Of a stretch of 8,016 bases of DNA, positions 1 to 6,696 are shown piece after piece (the first letter of the stretch is position 1; each line of letters opens with the position of its first letter). Origin of the DNA: Lachnospiraceae bacterium UBA4317. Lineage in GTDB: Bacteria; Bacillota_A; Clostridia; Lachnospirales; Lachnospiraceae. Made by a program: the position numbers and the translations under genes. The notes under the pieces were generated by a model. The model was not told where the DNA came from, did not search any database, and saw only the letters and a program-made list of their open reading frames with translations. Where the stretch lies: positions 298-8,313 of the forward strand of contig DGUF01000190.1 of assembly GCA_002394525.1 (NCBI GenBank), given 5' to 3'.

Positions 1-26
1 TGTCACACCTGTCCCCTTGTCACACG
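1..26 (-). repeat. 3'-flanking GTGTGACA/GGGGACAG repeat, copy A (cut by window edge)
   Basis: Read on the minus strand this stretch has GTGTGACA, then AGGGGACAG, then a second GTGTGACA running off the window edge. The same boxes in the same order occur at 2411-2510 and 4925-4992. It begins 22 bases after the alpha-galactosidase stop codon, so it lies in that gene's 3' untranslated region. The rest of the element is outside the window, so its fold cannot be judged. Membership in a dispersed repeat family is seen directly; any role in transcription termination or mRNA 3' protection is inference. Confidence 0.6.
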
Positions 27-47
27 GATCTCTTCGTCAACCGGATC

Positions 48-2246
48 TCAGTCGACTGCCTGCAGATGGTAGATGAAGGCGGTGAACTCCGGGATCTCGC
101 GGGGAATGGGGATGCCTGCGTGCATGAGGGCCATGCCTGTCGCCGTGACCAGCTGCAGGCCGTCTCTTTCGAGCCTGTAGAGTCTGTCGGGGGCCAGGCC
201 CTTGCACCGGATGTACTCCTGGGGACCGTTGACGGTCAGGTTGACGGTGACCACGGTGACCAGGGCTTCGCTCTTGTCTTTGGCGACGCTCTCCCAGGCG
301 ACGAGGTTGACCTGGTCGAAGGGATTGGCCAGCCGGTAGTAGTCACCGAAGAAGTTGAGGTCATAGTATTTGTGGTAGAGGTCACTCATCTTTTTGCAGG
401 TCCGGATCTCCTTCTTTTTGAGCTTTGTGGCGTCAAGCTCGTAGCCGAAGGTGCCGCACATGGCGATGGCCGCCTTGGTCTCAAAGGGGACCATGGGGCT
501 GGCTTCGGAGACGTGGGCGCCCATGGTGCACACGGGATAGAGGAAGGAAGAACCGTAGTGAAGCTTGAGGTTGTCCAGGGGCTTGGTGTTATCGGAGCTC
601 CAGTACTGGACGAAATAGGTGAGCATGGCCGGGTCAAAGCGTCCGCCGCCGCCGGCGCAGCCCTCGAACATGATGTCCGGATGGGTCTTGATGATCCCGT
701 CCATGATGCGGTAAAGACCAAGGACATAGCGGTGGGAGACCTCCCCCTGGCGGCCGCCCGGCAGGGCGTTGGACCAGAGATCCGTGATGGCGCGGTTGAT
801 GTCCCACTTCACATAATAAATGTTGGCACTGTCCAGGATCCTGTTGACGCTTTCGATCAGGTAATCCTGGACTTCCTTTCTGCCCACATCGAGGACCAGC
901 TGGTTGCGGCTGCGGACCGCGTGCCGGCCCGGGATCTCCATGGCCCAGTCCGGATGGGTGCGAAAGAGGTCGGAATCCTCGGACACCATCTCCGGCTCGA
1001 ACCAGATGCCGAACTTCATGCCCAGGTCATTGATCTGGCGGACAAGCTTCGGCAGTCCGCATTTGATCTTTTTTTCATTGACGACCCAGTCGCCCAGGCC
1101 GGAATTGTCGTCGTCCCGCTTGCCGAACCATCCGTCATCCATGACGATCATCTCAACGCCCATGCCTTTTGCCGCTTTGGCGATCTCGATAAGCTTCTCA
1201 TCGTCAAAGTTGAAAAACGCGGCCTCCCAGGTGTTGATCAGGACCGGTCGGCGGACGTCCCGGACGAACTTGCTGCGATTGAGATTGTTGCGGAAAAAGT
1301 TGTGATAGTTGTGGCTCATCCTGGCAAGACCCTTGTGAGTGTAGGTCATGAGGACGGCAGGCGTGTCAAAATCCTCCCCGGGCGCCACCGGATAACTGAA
1401 GAGCCTGTCATTGATGCCCATGACCAGACGGGCCTGGTCGTACTGGTCCAGCTCGACCTCGGCCAGAAAGCTGCCGGAATACATGAGGGCAAAGCCGTAG
1501 CAGGCGCCGAAATCCTCGGTCGTCGTCCTCTCCGCCAGGGCAATGAAGGGATTCTGCTGGTGGGACGAGATCCCGCGCCCGCTCCGGATCTTGTGCACAT
1601 GGTGGGTCAGGGGCTGACGCTCGACCTGCCGCTCCTGCCCGTACCGGCCCGGCAGGGAGATCAGGTCCAGGTCCCCGCCGTTCATATAGTCCATGTTCAG
1701 GGACATGATCCTCTTGAGGCTGATCTCCCCGTCTCCGCCATTGTGGACCCGGGCCGCCCGCATGATAATATCCGCCTCCTCAAAGACAGAATAGAGCAGA
1801 GTGACCCGCACCCTGGTGACGGCATCCTCAATCACCAGCTCCAGCGTATCGACCGTATCATTTTCATTGGCAAAAGCCGTCGGCATCCCCTTGATGGTAA
1901 AGGGCCCCCTGTACATTTTGTGCGAGACATACCTCCCATTAAAAGAGAAACTCCCGTCAGCGTTCTGCACCTCGATGGAATTGATCCGAAAATCCCCCTG
2001 CTGCTGCGTCGTGAACTCCTGCGGCTGGGCATCCAGAGAAAAGGTCCTCTCCTTGAGAGAATCATAGGGATTGCCGGAAAAGCCCCGATCATAACGGCGG
2101 ACCAGCCAGATCAGATCCTCGTCCCGGATCTTCGCCCCGTAATACAGGTGCTTGACATAATTGAGATTGCCGACCTTGAGCTGATAGGTCGTCTTCGCTG
2201 TATGCAGTGAAAAAGTCTTTTTGTCCTCATTGTATACGATTGCCAT
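48..2246 (-). CDS. agaA: Alpha-galactosidase, glycoside hydrolase family 36 (AgaA/RafA type)
   Basis: This 732-residue enzyme should hydrolyse terminal alpha-1,6-linked galactose from melibiose, raffinose, stachyose and similar plant oligosaccharides, with retention of configuration. There is no signal peptide, so it acts in the cytoplasm on imported sugars. The layout is that of GH36: an N-terminal beta-sandwich (about 1-325), a TIM barrel (about 330-640) and a C-terminal beta domain (about 645-732). Visible active-site motifs are MDDGWF (D370, D371), GIWFEPEM (W415), KWDINR with the nucleophile D482, CAGGGGRFD (C530) and WSSDNT with the acid/base D552. Length and spacing match Geobacillus AgaA. 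The start is the ATG at 2246 because AGGGGA lies 7 bases upstream; the frame stays open to an ATG at 2312, but that stretch has no ribosome site and is unlike the family N-terminus. No sugar transporter or regulator is adjacent, and no clear CcpA (cre) site was seen upstream. Confidence 0.96.
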   Translation of the reverse strand: MAIVYNEDKKTFSLHTAKTTYQLKVGNLNYVKHLYYGAKIRDEDLIWLVRRYDRGFSGNPYDSLKERTFSLDAQPQEFTTQQQGDFRINSIEVQNADGSFSFNGRYVSHKMYRGPFTIKGMPTAFANENDTVDTLELVIEDAVTRVRVTLLYSVFEEADIIMRAARVHNGGDGEISLKRIMSLNMDYMNGGDLDLISLPGRYGQERQVERQPLTHHVHKIRSGRGISSHQQNPFIALAERTTTEDFGACYGFALMYSGSFLAEVELDQYDQARLVMGINDRLFSYPVAPGEDFDTPAVLMTYTHKGLARMSHNYHNFFRNNLNRSKFVRDVRRPVLINTWEAAFFNFDDEKLIEIAKAAKGMGVEMIVMDDGWFGKRDDDNSGLGDWVVNEKKIKCGLPKLVRQINDLGMKFGIWFEPEMVSEDSDLFRTHPDWAMEIPGRHAVRSRNQLVLDVGRKEVQDYLIESVNRILDSANIYYVKWDINRAITDLWSNALPGGRQGEVSHRYVLGLYRIMDGIIKTHPDIMFEGCAGGGGRFDPAMLTYFVQYWSSDNTKPLDNLKLHYGSSFLYPVCTMGAHVSEASPMVPFETKAAIAMCGTFGYELDATKLKKKEIRTCKKMSDLYHKYYDLNFFGDYYRLANPFDQVNLVAWESVAKDKSEALVTVVTVNLTVNGPQEYIRCKGLAPDRLYRLERDGLQLVTATGMALMHAGIPIPREIPEFTAFIYHLQAVD

Positions 2247-2253
2247 AATCAAG

Positions 2254-2259
2254 TCCCCT
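2254..2259 (-). promoter_or_regulatory. Ribosome binding site deciding the alpha-galactosidase start
   Basis: AGGGGA on the minus strand sits 7 bases before the ATG at 2246. It selects this ATG over the in-frame ATG 66 bases upstream at 2312. Confidence 0.8.
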
Positions 2260-2300
2260 CTGCTTCTGAAACACGTGACACTGCTGCAACTGCCCGTAAG

Positions 2301-2306
2301 ATTGTA
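2301..2306 (-). promoter_or_regulatory. Candidate -10 box for the alpha-galactosidase gene
   Basis: TACAAT matches the consensus -10 at five of six bases, about 55 bases before the start codon. At 17 bp spacing there is no convincing -35, only an A-rich run, so either an activator is needed or the true promoter is elsewhere. No other good candidate was seen in 2247-2410. Confidence 0.3.
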
Positions 2307-2410
2307 CCGCAAAAGATACAGTAGTTTTATTTTAAAGCAGATACTGAGACTCCTCCATATCCCCCTGTTTGTTCCTTATGTGATTTTGCCGGAAATCGCT
2401 GCGGTGTGAA

Positions 2411-2510
2411 TGAGGACGGGGGACAAGAGGGTGTCACACCAGAGTGCCTGGCCTCTTGTCACACCCTCTTTCCGTGCCCTGTTACACGGTCCTGTCATAC
2501 CCTGTCGCAG
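2411..2510 (-). repeat. 3'-flanking GTGTGACA/GGGGACAG repeat, copy B, with alternative hairpins
   Basis: The element begins 6 bases after the nucleotidase stop codon. GACAAGAGG (2422-2430) pairs perfectly with CCTCTTGTC (2452-2460). GAGGGTGT (2427-2434) pairs perfectly with ACACCCTC (2461-2468). The two helices share bases and exclude each other. The box TGTCACACC (plus strand) occurs at 2432-2440 and 2457-2465. Towards the stop codon there are three degenerate decamers: CCTGTTACAC (2478-2487), CCTGTCATAC (2491-2500) and CCTGTCGCAG (2501-2510). There is no clean U-run after the helices, so classical intrinsic termination is not obvious. It shares its box order with the copies at 1-26 and 4925-4992. 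Confidence 0.7.
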
Positions 2511-2516
2511 GTTTTC

Positions 2517-4829
2517 TTACTTCACCTCGTAGAAATTGTACACAAACCTGCCGTACTGTCCCGGTGCGTAGGTCGAAAACCTGCCGGAATAATACTCCAG
2601 GGCTCTTGGCTCGTTCGTGCCCTCATTGGAAACGATATAGCCGCCATTGCAGGGCTCCAGGCGCCAGCTGGTCAGGCCGCTGTCATCCTCTTTGTCAGCG
2701 AGCAGCAGGCCTCCTCTTTTGCCGGAGGCAAGAAAGCGTCCCTCCGGGTCTGTCAGCTGCAGGGTCCCCTTTTCATCCAGGCGGGCTGTAAAGACCCTGG
2801 CCTCCTCCGGGAGCGGCGCCGCCAGGATCTCTCCGACGGCCTGGCACTGGACCCCGTCCATGCCTCCTCCGTCCACATTGCCTGTCACGGCCGCGCACAC
2901 AGGTTCATTGCAGAGGATATACTGGTGGCCGTCCTCCGGGGCGTCCACAAAAGCAGCCCCCGCTTTTCCCTCATAGGCCGGGGCGGCCGCCGGGTCTGAC
3001 GACCAGGTCATTTCCCAGTGCCAGTTAAACGCATCCGGTCTGATGGCGCCTTCCGCCTCTGTGTGATCCCGGATATACTCCGCGATCAGTTCCTGGATCG
3101 ATTCTCCGGACTCGCTCTCGAACTGAGACCAGATGGCGTCCTTCGTGCCAAAATCCCTCAGGCCGCAGCGTTCGCTTCCTAGAATGAAGTCGTTGACAGC
3201 CACCAGGTACAGGCCGTCCTCTTCAAAGGGCCTGCCATTGGAAAAGTTTTCGATCAGGACCCGGTCTCCCTCGGACCTGGACATGTCATAGACAAAGTTG
3301 ATCCCCCCGAACAGGAGATTTGAAAACGGATCGTTGATGTCGTAATAATAAACCTTCCCCTGATGTATCCGGGCAGCCAGGCGTTTGGCCGCGTTCTCCT
3401 CCATCACAGCTTTGATCTCGCTCCCGCGCATGGGCAGGACCAGCAGGGCATTGGTGAAGCCGTACAGACTGTATATGTCCTTCATGGAAATTTCTCCGGG
3501 CGCAACGACATAGCCGCCGTTTACTGACACATTGGTCATGGCCATATCCACATCCAGGTGGTCCAGTCCGAGAGCCTTTTTCTCCTCGTCGGTCTTTTTC
3601 TCCAGTTCTTTTGTGGCACACTCGATCATCACAGCAGACACCAGGTCAATGCTGTCCGTCTGCCGCGTGTAATAATCGCTGCTTTTGTCCCAGTCCCCGT
3701 CAGCGCGGCCGACCGGTTGTTCCACCGCCACTTCGGCCATGTCCGCATAAGGTTTGATCAGTGCCCTGAGCGATTCATCAATCTTATAGGGTCCGAGCTT
3801 GAGGTTTTCGCTTTCCATCACCTTCCAGACCAGCTTCCCGTCCGGGTCCTCTGAAAAGCGGAAAATGCTGTGCGTCAGCTCCTGGCCGCCCCCATTTACC
3901 ACCATGATCTCCCGGCCCTTGCGGTTGGCATAGGACTTGTTGGAATATTCGGAGGTATGATCGTGGCCGTTAATGAGCAGGTCGATATCCTCGCTCTCCT
4001 CGATCAGCCGCAGCCCCTGGTCCACCGTATTGAAACCGAAGCGCAGGTCTCCGTCCGTATCTCCGATCCCGCCGTGGTAGGACACGATGATGAATTCACA
4101 GCCCTCCTCCTTCATCTTGGGCAGAAAAAGTTCCACTTCCCGGGTCATGGAGTAATTCTCATTTCCCGGATGCGCAAACTGCATGCCCGGATATCTGACC
4201 GGCAGGTCCCAGCGGGTGATATCACTGTTTTCCAGTCCCAGGATCCCGATCTTGTGCTCATGCCCGTTCACGGTAATTGTTTTGACAATATAGGGTTCAA
4301 AAACATTGTCCCCTGCCCTGGTTTCCTCCAGCGTGCCGTCGTAGCAGATATTGGCCGCCACAACCGGTATCCCGTTCTCCTGAAGATAACGATAGGTGTC
4401 GCTCATTGTCTTCCAGCTATAATTGAACTCATGATTGCCTAACACAAAAGCATCATAACCGATCTCCTTCAGACACACAGACATGGCCAGAGGTTCCGTG
4501 GATTCCCGGGCGGCATAACGCAGGAGCTGGGTCTCGGAGACCGGCGTCCCCTGATACAGGTCCCCGTTGTCGACCAGGATGACATTCTCTTTCCCGTATT
4601 TGTCCCGGAATTCATCGACCGCTGTGGACACGCGGAGCATGTTGTTGGTCTCCGGCCTCCCGTTCAGGACATTGGTATCCCAGCATTTCCCATGCATGTC
4701 AGTGGTAGACAGGATGGCAACATCCGTGAAATCAGACTCCTTCGCGTCTGTGCTCCCGGCATAGACCGGAACGGAAAAAGCCATGAGTATAAGGCCCATA
4801 ATGACTGCTATCGTCTTTTTCCATTTCAT
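2517..4829 (-). CDS. Secreted 2',3'-cyclic-nucleotide phosphodiesterase / 5'-nucleotidase family protein
   Basis: This 770-residue exported metallophosphoesterase probably strips phosphate from extracellular nucleotides or 2',3'-cyclic nucleotides for salvage. Residues 1-24 are a signal peptide (KK, hydrophobic core, VYAG). The metallophosphatase domain (about 36-335) has all two-metal motifs: D44 and H46 (TTDMHG), D90 (DNGD), N132-H133-E134 (GNHE), H252 (SYHGG), and H289 and H291 (GHDH). The 5'-nucleotidase C-terminal substrate domain covers about 365-555; its LYGFTNALLV (455-464) and DPFSNLLFGG (500-509) look more like CpdB than UshA. About 620-770 is an extra beta-rich domain I cannot name, ending at residue 770 with no LPXTG anchor. 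The ATG at 4829 follows a GGGGAGGAGA ribosome site. A promoter candidate lies at 4899-4926 and a structured repeat follows the stop. The exact substrate cannot be settled from sequence. Confidence 0.93.
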   Translation of the reverse strand: MKWKKTIAVIMGLILMAFSVPVYAGSTDAKESDFTDVAILSTTDMHGKCWDTNVLNGRPETNNMLRVSTAVDEFRDKYGKENVILVDNGDLYQGTPVSETQLLRYAARESTEPLAMSVCLKEIGYDAFVLGNHEFNYSWKTMSDTYRYLQENGIPVVAANICYDGTLEETRAGDNVFEPYIVKTITVNGHEHKIGILGLENSDITRWDLPVRYPGMQFAHPGNENYSMTREVELFLPKMKEEGCEFIIVSYHGGIGDTDGDLRFGFNTVDQGLRLIEESEDIDLLINGHDHTSEYSNKSYANRKGREIMVVNGGGQELTHSIFRFSEDPDGKLVWKVMESENLKLGPYKIDESLRALIKPYADMAEVAVEQPVGRADGDWDKSSDYYTRQTDSIDLVSAVMIECATKELEKKTDEEKKALGLDHLDVDMAMTNVSVNGGYVVAPGEISMKDIYSLYGFTNALLVLPMRGSEIKAVMEENAAKRLAARIHQGKVYYYDINDPFSNLLFGGINFVYDMSRSEGDRVLIENFSNGRPFEEDGLYLVAVNDFILGSERCGLRDFGTKDAIWSQFESESGESIQELIAEYIRDHTEAEGAIRPDAFNWHWEMTWSSDPAAAPAYEGKAGAAFVDAPEDGHQYILCNEPVCAAVTGNVDGGGMDGVQCQAVGEILAAPLPEEARVFTARLDEKGTLQLTDPEGRFLASGKRGGLLLADKEDDSGLTSWRLEPCNGGYIVSNEGTNEPRALEYYSGRFSTYAPGQYGRFVYNFYEVK

Positions 4830-4868
4830 AATGTCTCCTCCCCTCTTTCTGCCCTGAAAATTGCGGTC

Positions 4869-4891
4869 ACCGGGGCTTCTAAACCCCTGGT
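4869..4891 (-). other. Stem-loop at the predicted 5' end of the nucleotidase mRNA
   Basis: ACCGGGG (4869-4875) pairs with CCCCTGGT (4884-4891) with one bulged base and an 8-base loop. With the promoter at 4899-4926 transcription would start near 4892, so the hairpin would form the very first bases of the mRNA. Such 5' stem-loops can protect transcripts from 5'-end decay; that role here is inference. It could also be an operator-like inverted repeat. Confidence 0.4.
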
Positions 4892-4898
4892 CTTTCCT

Positions 4899-4926
4899 AT
4901 CTTACCATGATTGGGGGAGTTTTCAA
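4899..4926 (-). promoter_or_regulatory. Candidate sigma-A promoter of the nucleotidase gene
   Basis: On the minus strand TTGAAA (4921-4926) is followed after 16 bp by TAAGAT (4899-4904), which is preceded by TGG, giving an extended -10. The predicted start is near 4892, leaving a 5' leader of about 63 bases. The -35 box touches the edge of the hairpin repeat at 4925-4992, so the repeat borders or helps form the promoter. Confidence 0.5.
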
Positions 4927-4992
4927 AAGCGTGACAAAAAGGGGGACAGGTGCCTGTCACATCCGGAATGACTGTCCCTTTGTCGCGCTTTT
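4925..4992 (-). repeat. 3'-flanking repeat, copy C: long hairpin, possible terminator
   Basis: The arms 4925-4938 and 4979-4992 pair over 14 positions (one U-G on the plus strand, C-A on the minus). The helix continues with GGGACAG (4943-4949) against CTGTCCC (4972-4978), with a 4-base bulge between the two parts. Inside, GACAGG and CCTGTC (4945-4950, 4953-4958) form another inverted repeat. On the minus strand the order GCGCGACAAAGGGACAG, TGTGACA, TGTCCCCC matches copy B. It begins 40 bases after the Ig-like protein stop codon. The outer stem ends in GCTTTT on both strands, so weak bidirectional termination is possible. It resembles REP-type elements, but no REP-associated transposase is in the window. 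Confidence 0.75.
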
Positions 4993-5032
4993 CCTCATAC
5001 TTTGGAACTTCACCGCAAAGGCAGAACTTCGA

Positions 5033-6289
5033 TCATTCAGACTCGATCGTAAGATATTTCATCGCCTTTACTTTTCCGCTCTTTATATACACCAATAAAT
5101 CAACGCCATCTCCCCATGTAAATGAGTAGTTCATATCTCTCTCAAAACACAACATATCACTATAACTTGCGTCTAATTTCCATTTCTTGCTTAAAAGACT
5201 TTTCGCCTTTGACACGCTCATCCCCACTCTCACACCCTGAAACGCGACAGAACTGTCCTTAATAACCAGGTCCCAATATCCGTTATAATTGGCAAAAGTG
5301 CCGTTCAGATACCGCAGTCTCGGGCCGGCATCAAACAGTTTCCTTCCCTTTCGGATATAATAGTATTCATAATACTCATAATCAGAATTATAGTATCTTC
5401 TCTTCTGCGTGAGGCCCAGGTATTTCGCCACATCTGCCGGTTTCTTCCTGAGGACGGTGTCCGTCACATTGGGCACGGATGCCTTCTTCACCGTGACCTT
5501 GCATGTCGCTTTTTTCCCGCTGCCATCCCTGGCTGCGGCGGTAATAGTCGCCGTTCCGTATGCGACTCCCCTGACCACGCCTTTTGAGCTGACAGTTGCA
5601 ACTTTTGTATTGCTGCTCGACCATTTGACACCTTTGGAGGATGCGCTGGATGGCGTCACGGTAGCTTTCAGAGTGATCGTTTTTCCTTTGACAACAGAGG
5701 CAGCAGTTTTGTTCAAGACGACTTTCGTCGTTGCCGCCTTCACGGATGTGCATACCCACACATCGAACGAACGGGGCATCTTTCCAAAGAAATCATTCCA
5801 TTCGTATTCCCATGTCGCCTTACCTGTATTGATATTGACAGTCAGTTCCCGGCCGGGAGCTCCATCTCCCGCCGGTCTGTGGATATCCAGAAGGATTCTG
5901 CTGCCGCTGCGACTATACTCCAACAGGTGAGCCTTGGGATAATATTTCTTAACACGTGTCAGCACAACATTGCCGACCTGCCATGCGCTGTACCTGTTAA
6001 TAACTTTGATATTACACTTTATGGTCTGGCCAGATGCTTTGGCAGTGATCTGGCAGTTTCCGACCTTACGACCGGTCACTACGCCTGCGGAAGAAACCGT
6101 AGCAACAGACTTATTTGAAGATGTCCAGGTCGGTTTCCCAGATACACCTCCGACAAACAGCCGCTTTGCCATCCCGACCGGAACGACAGCCCCGGTATTG
6201 CTGATCCGGATGGAAGCGTCAGCATTCTGAGGCGGGATGACTGCCAGCAACATGATAATCACCAAGAGCAATGATAATTTTCTTTTCAT
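5033..6289 (-). CDS. Secreted protein with two bacterial Ig-like (BIG2) domains
   Basis: This 418-residue exported protein has no recognised enzyme motif. Residues 1-25 are a signal peptide (KRK, then a Leu/Ile-rich core, ending ADA). Two BIG2 Ig-like domains follow at about 27-97 and 186-268, each with the hallmark pattern of W-x-SSN, VATVSS, GVV and a Gly-rich turn. Between them, about 98-184, is a segment ending TVNINTGKATWEYEW that looks like a PepSY-type fold. Residues 275-418 contain GVRVGMSVSKAKSLL (352-366), which resembles the SmpA/OmlA-like repeat fold. Residues 299-311 hold eight tyrosines. There is no sortase motif or membrane tail, so it is either released or held non-covalently. 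The ATG at 6289 has a GGAGGA ribosome site 5 bases upstream. The gene is visibly less GC-rich than its neighbours. A structural or adhesive envelope role is inference from BIG2 domains. Confidence 0.88.
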   Translation of the reverse strand: MKRKLSLLLVIIMLLAVIPPQNADASIRISNTGAVVPVGMAKRLFVGGVSGKPTWTSSNKSVATVSSAGVVTGRKVGNCQITAKASGQTIKCNIKVINRYSAWQVGNVVLTRVKKYYPKAHLLEYSRSGSRILLDIHRPAGDGAPGRELTVNINTGKATWEYEWNDFFGKMPRSFDVWVCTSVKAATTKVVLNKTAASVVKGKTITLKATVTPSSASSKGVKWSSSNTKVATVSSKGVVRGVAYGTATITAAARDGSGKKATCKVTVKKASVPNVTDTVLRKKPADVAKYLGLTQKRRYYNSDYEYYEYYYIRKGRKLFDAGPRLRYLNGTFANYNGYWDLVIKDSSVAFQGVRVGMSVSKAKSLLSKKWKLDASYSDMLCFERDMNYSFTWGDGVDLLVYIKSGKVKAMKYLTIESE

Positions 6290-6349
6290 AATGTCCTCCT
6301 TTTCTATTATGCCTGATGTGTTTGTGTATGATCATTTTTCTGACATCTT

Positions 6350-6376
6350 TACATACTATCTCCCTCCTCTACTCAA
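6350..6376 (-). promoter_or_regulatory. Weak candidate proximal promoter for the Ig-like protein gene
   Basis: TTGAGT (6371-6376) and TATGTA (6350-6355) on the minus strand are separated by only 15 bp. If real, it would let the gene be transcribed independently of the terminator at 6421-6478. The much better promoter at 6607-6635 points the same way. Confidence 0.25.
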
Positions 6377-6420
6377 CAGCTGCCGGATCCTGGACGTTTG
6401 CGCCCGAGATTATGACCAAT

Positions 6421-6478
6421 AATAAAAAGCGCACGCAGGCCCGCCGGATCATTTGATTCAGCCATATCTGCATGCGCT
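6421..6478 (-). terminator. Intrinsic terminator, minus strand
   Basis: On the minus strand AGCGCATGCAG (6468-6478) pairs with CTGCGTGCGCT (6428-6438) at 10 of 11 positions, and the hairpin is followed at once by TTTTTATTATT. The loop is about 29 bases. The plus strand has no U-run after the stem, so it works one way. No annotated gene ends here. The terminator lies 8 bases after a small ORF (6486-6521), about 120 bases after the predicted start of transcription from the promoter at 6607-6635, and about 130 bases before the Ig-like protein start. It therefore ends a small RNA or acts as an attenuator. Confidence 0.75.
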
Positions 6479-6485
6479 GTATATA

Positions 6486-6521
6486 TTAGTCTTCCGTCTT
6501 ATTCAGCTTGAGCGCTGTCAT
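6486..6521 (-). CDS. Possible 11-codon minicistron or leader peptide
   Basis: The ATG at 6519-6521 is preceded, after 7 bases, by GGAAAGGA (6529-6536), a near-ideal ribosome site. It encodes MTALKLNKTED and stops 8 bases before the terminator hairpin. Nothing marks it as an amino-acid attenuator: there is no run of one residue. Its GCGCT (in ACAGCGCTC) could pair weakly with the AGCGC of the terminator's first arm, so translation might influence the hairpin. This is inference; such short ORFs also occur by chance. Confidence 0.3.
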   Translation of the reverse strand: MTALKLNKTED

Positions 6522-6606
6522 TATGATGTCCTTTCCGTCCGACAAAAAAAGTCAGGAAACAAAATCCATGACGCGAAGTTTTCAGCAAATCACCTCGATA
6601 CTGTAA

Positions 6607-6635
6607 ATTATAAAAATACGAATGAACTGTGTCAA
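6607..6635 (-). promoter_or_regulatory. Perfect consensus sigma-A promoter, minus strand
   Basis: TTGACA (6630-6635), exactly 17 bp, then TATAAT (6607-6612), all on the minus strand: twelve of twelve consensus bases with optimal spacing. Transcription would start near 6600. It is the strongest promoter in the window and lies 318 bases upstream of the Ig-like protein start codon, with the terminator at 6421-6478 in between. The 52-bp repeat array begins about 60 bases upstream. Confidence 0.8.
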
Positions 6636-6696
6636 TTGGGAACACTTCTCTTCTCTTTGCAATCCACAAGCGCCTGCACTGAATCCCCGCGCAGTA

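Larger units (their letters stand above)
6421..6600 (-). ncRNA. Predicted short transcript: small RNA or attenuated leader
   Basis: A perfect consensus promoter (6607-6635) and a strong intrinsic terminator (6421-6478) on the same strand bound a predicted RNA of about 180 bases. It holds an 11-codon ORF with an ideal ribosome site (6486-6521) and another ribosome-like GAGGTGA at 6590-6596 near the 5' end. No known RNA family (6S, SRP, tmRNA, T-box, riboswitch) was recognised. If RNA polymerase reads through, it reaches the Ig-like protein gene on the same strand, so this may be its 5' leader. The boundaries are predicted, not observed. Confidence 0.45.

Noticed and set aside
66..2210. A 714-codon open frame on the plus strand, antisense to almost the whole alpha-galactosidase gene
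   Set aside because: The sense strand encodes an intact GH36 enzyme with all catalytic motifs. The antisense product is a low-complexity Val/Asp/Gly/Leu-rich string with no family features, as arises from GC-biased codon use in the opposite frame.
2247..2312. A 22-residue N-terminal extension of the alpha-galactosidase from the ATG at 2312
   Set aside because: There is no ribosome site before 2312, the extension would overlap the -10 candidate, and the ATG at 2246 has AGGGGA at 7 bases and gives the usual family length.
2247..2410. A CcpA (cre) operator upstream of the alpha-galactosidase
   Set aside because: No stretch fits the TGNAANCGNNNNCA pattern well enough; only a CACGTG palindrome is present, which is not diagnostic.
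6499..6588. A 29-codon peptide gene starting with TTG, with GAGGTGA upstream, as a type I toxin
   Set aside because: The ribosome site is only one base from the TTG, there is no clear membrane helix with flanking charges of a known toxin family, and no antisense RNA promoter was recognised.
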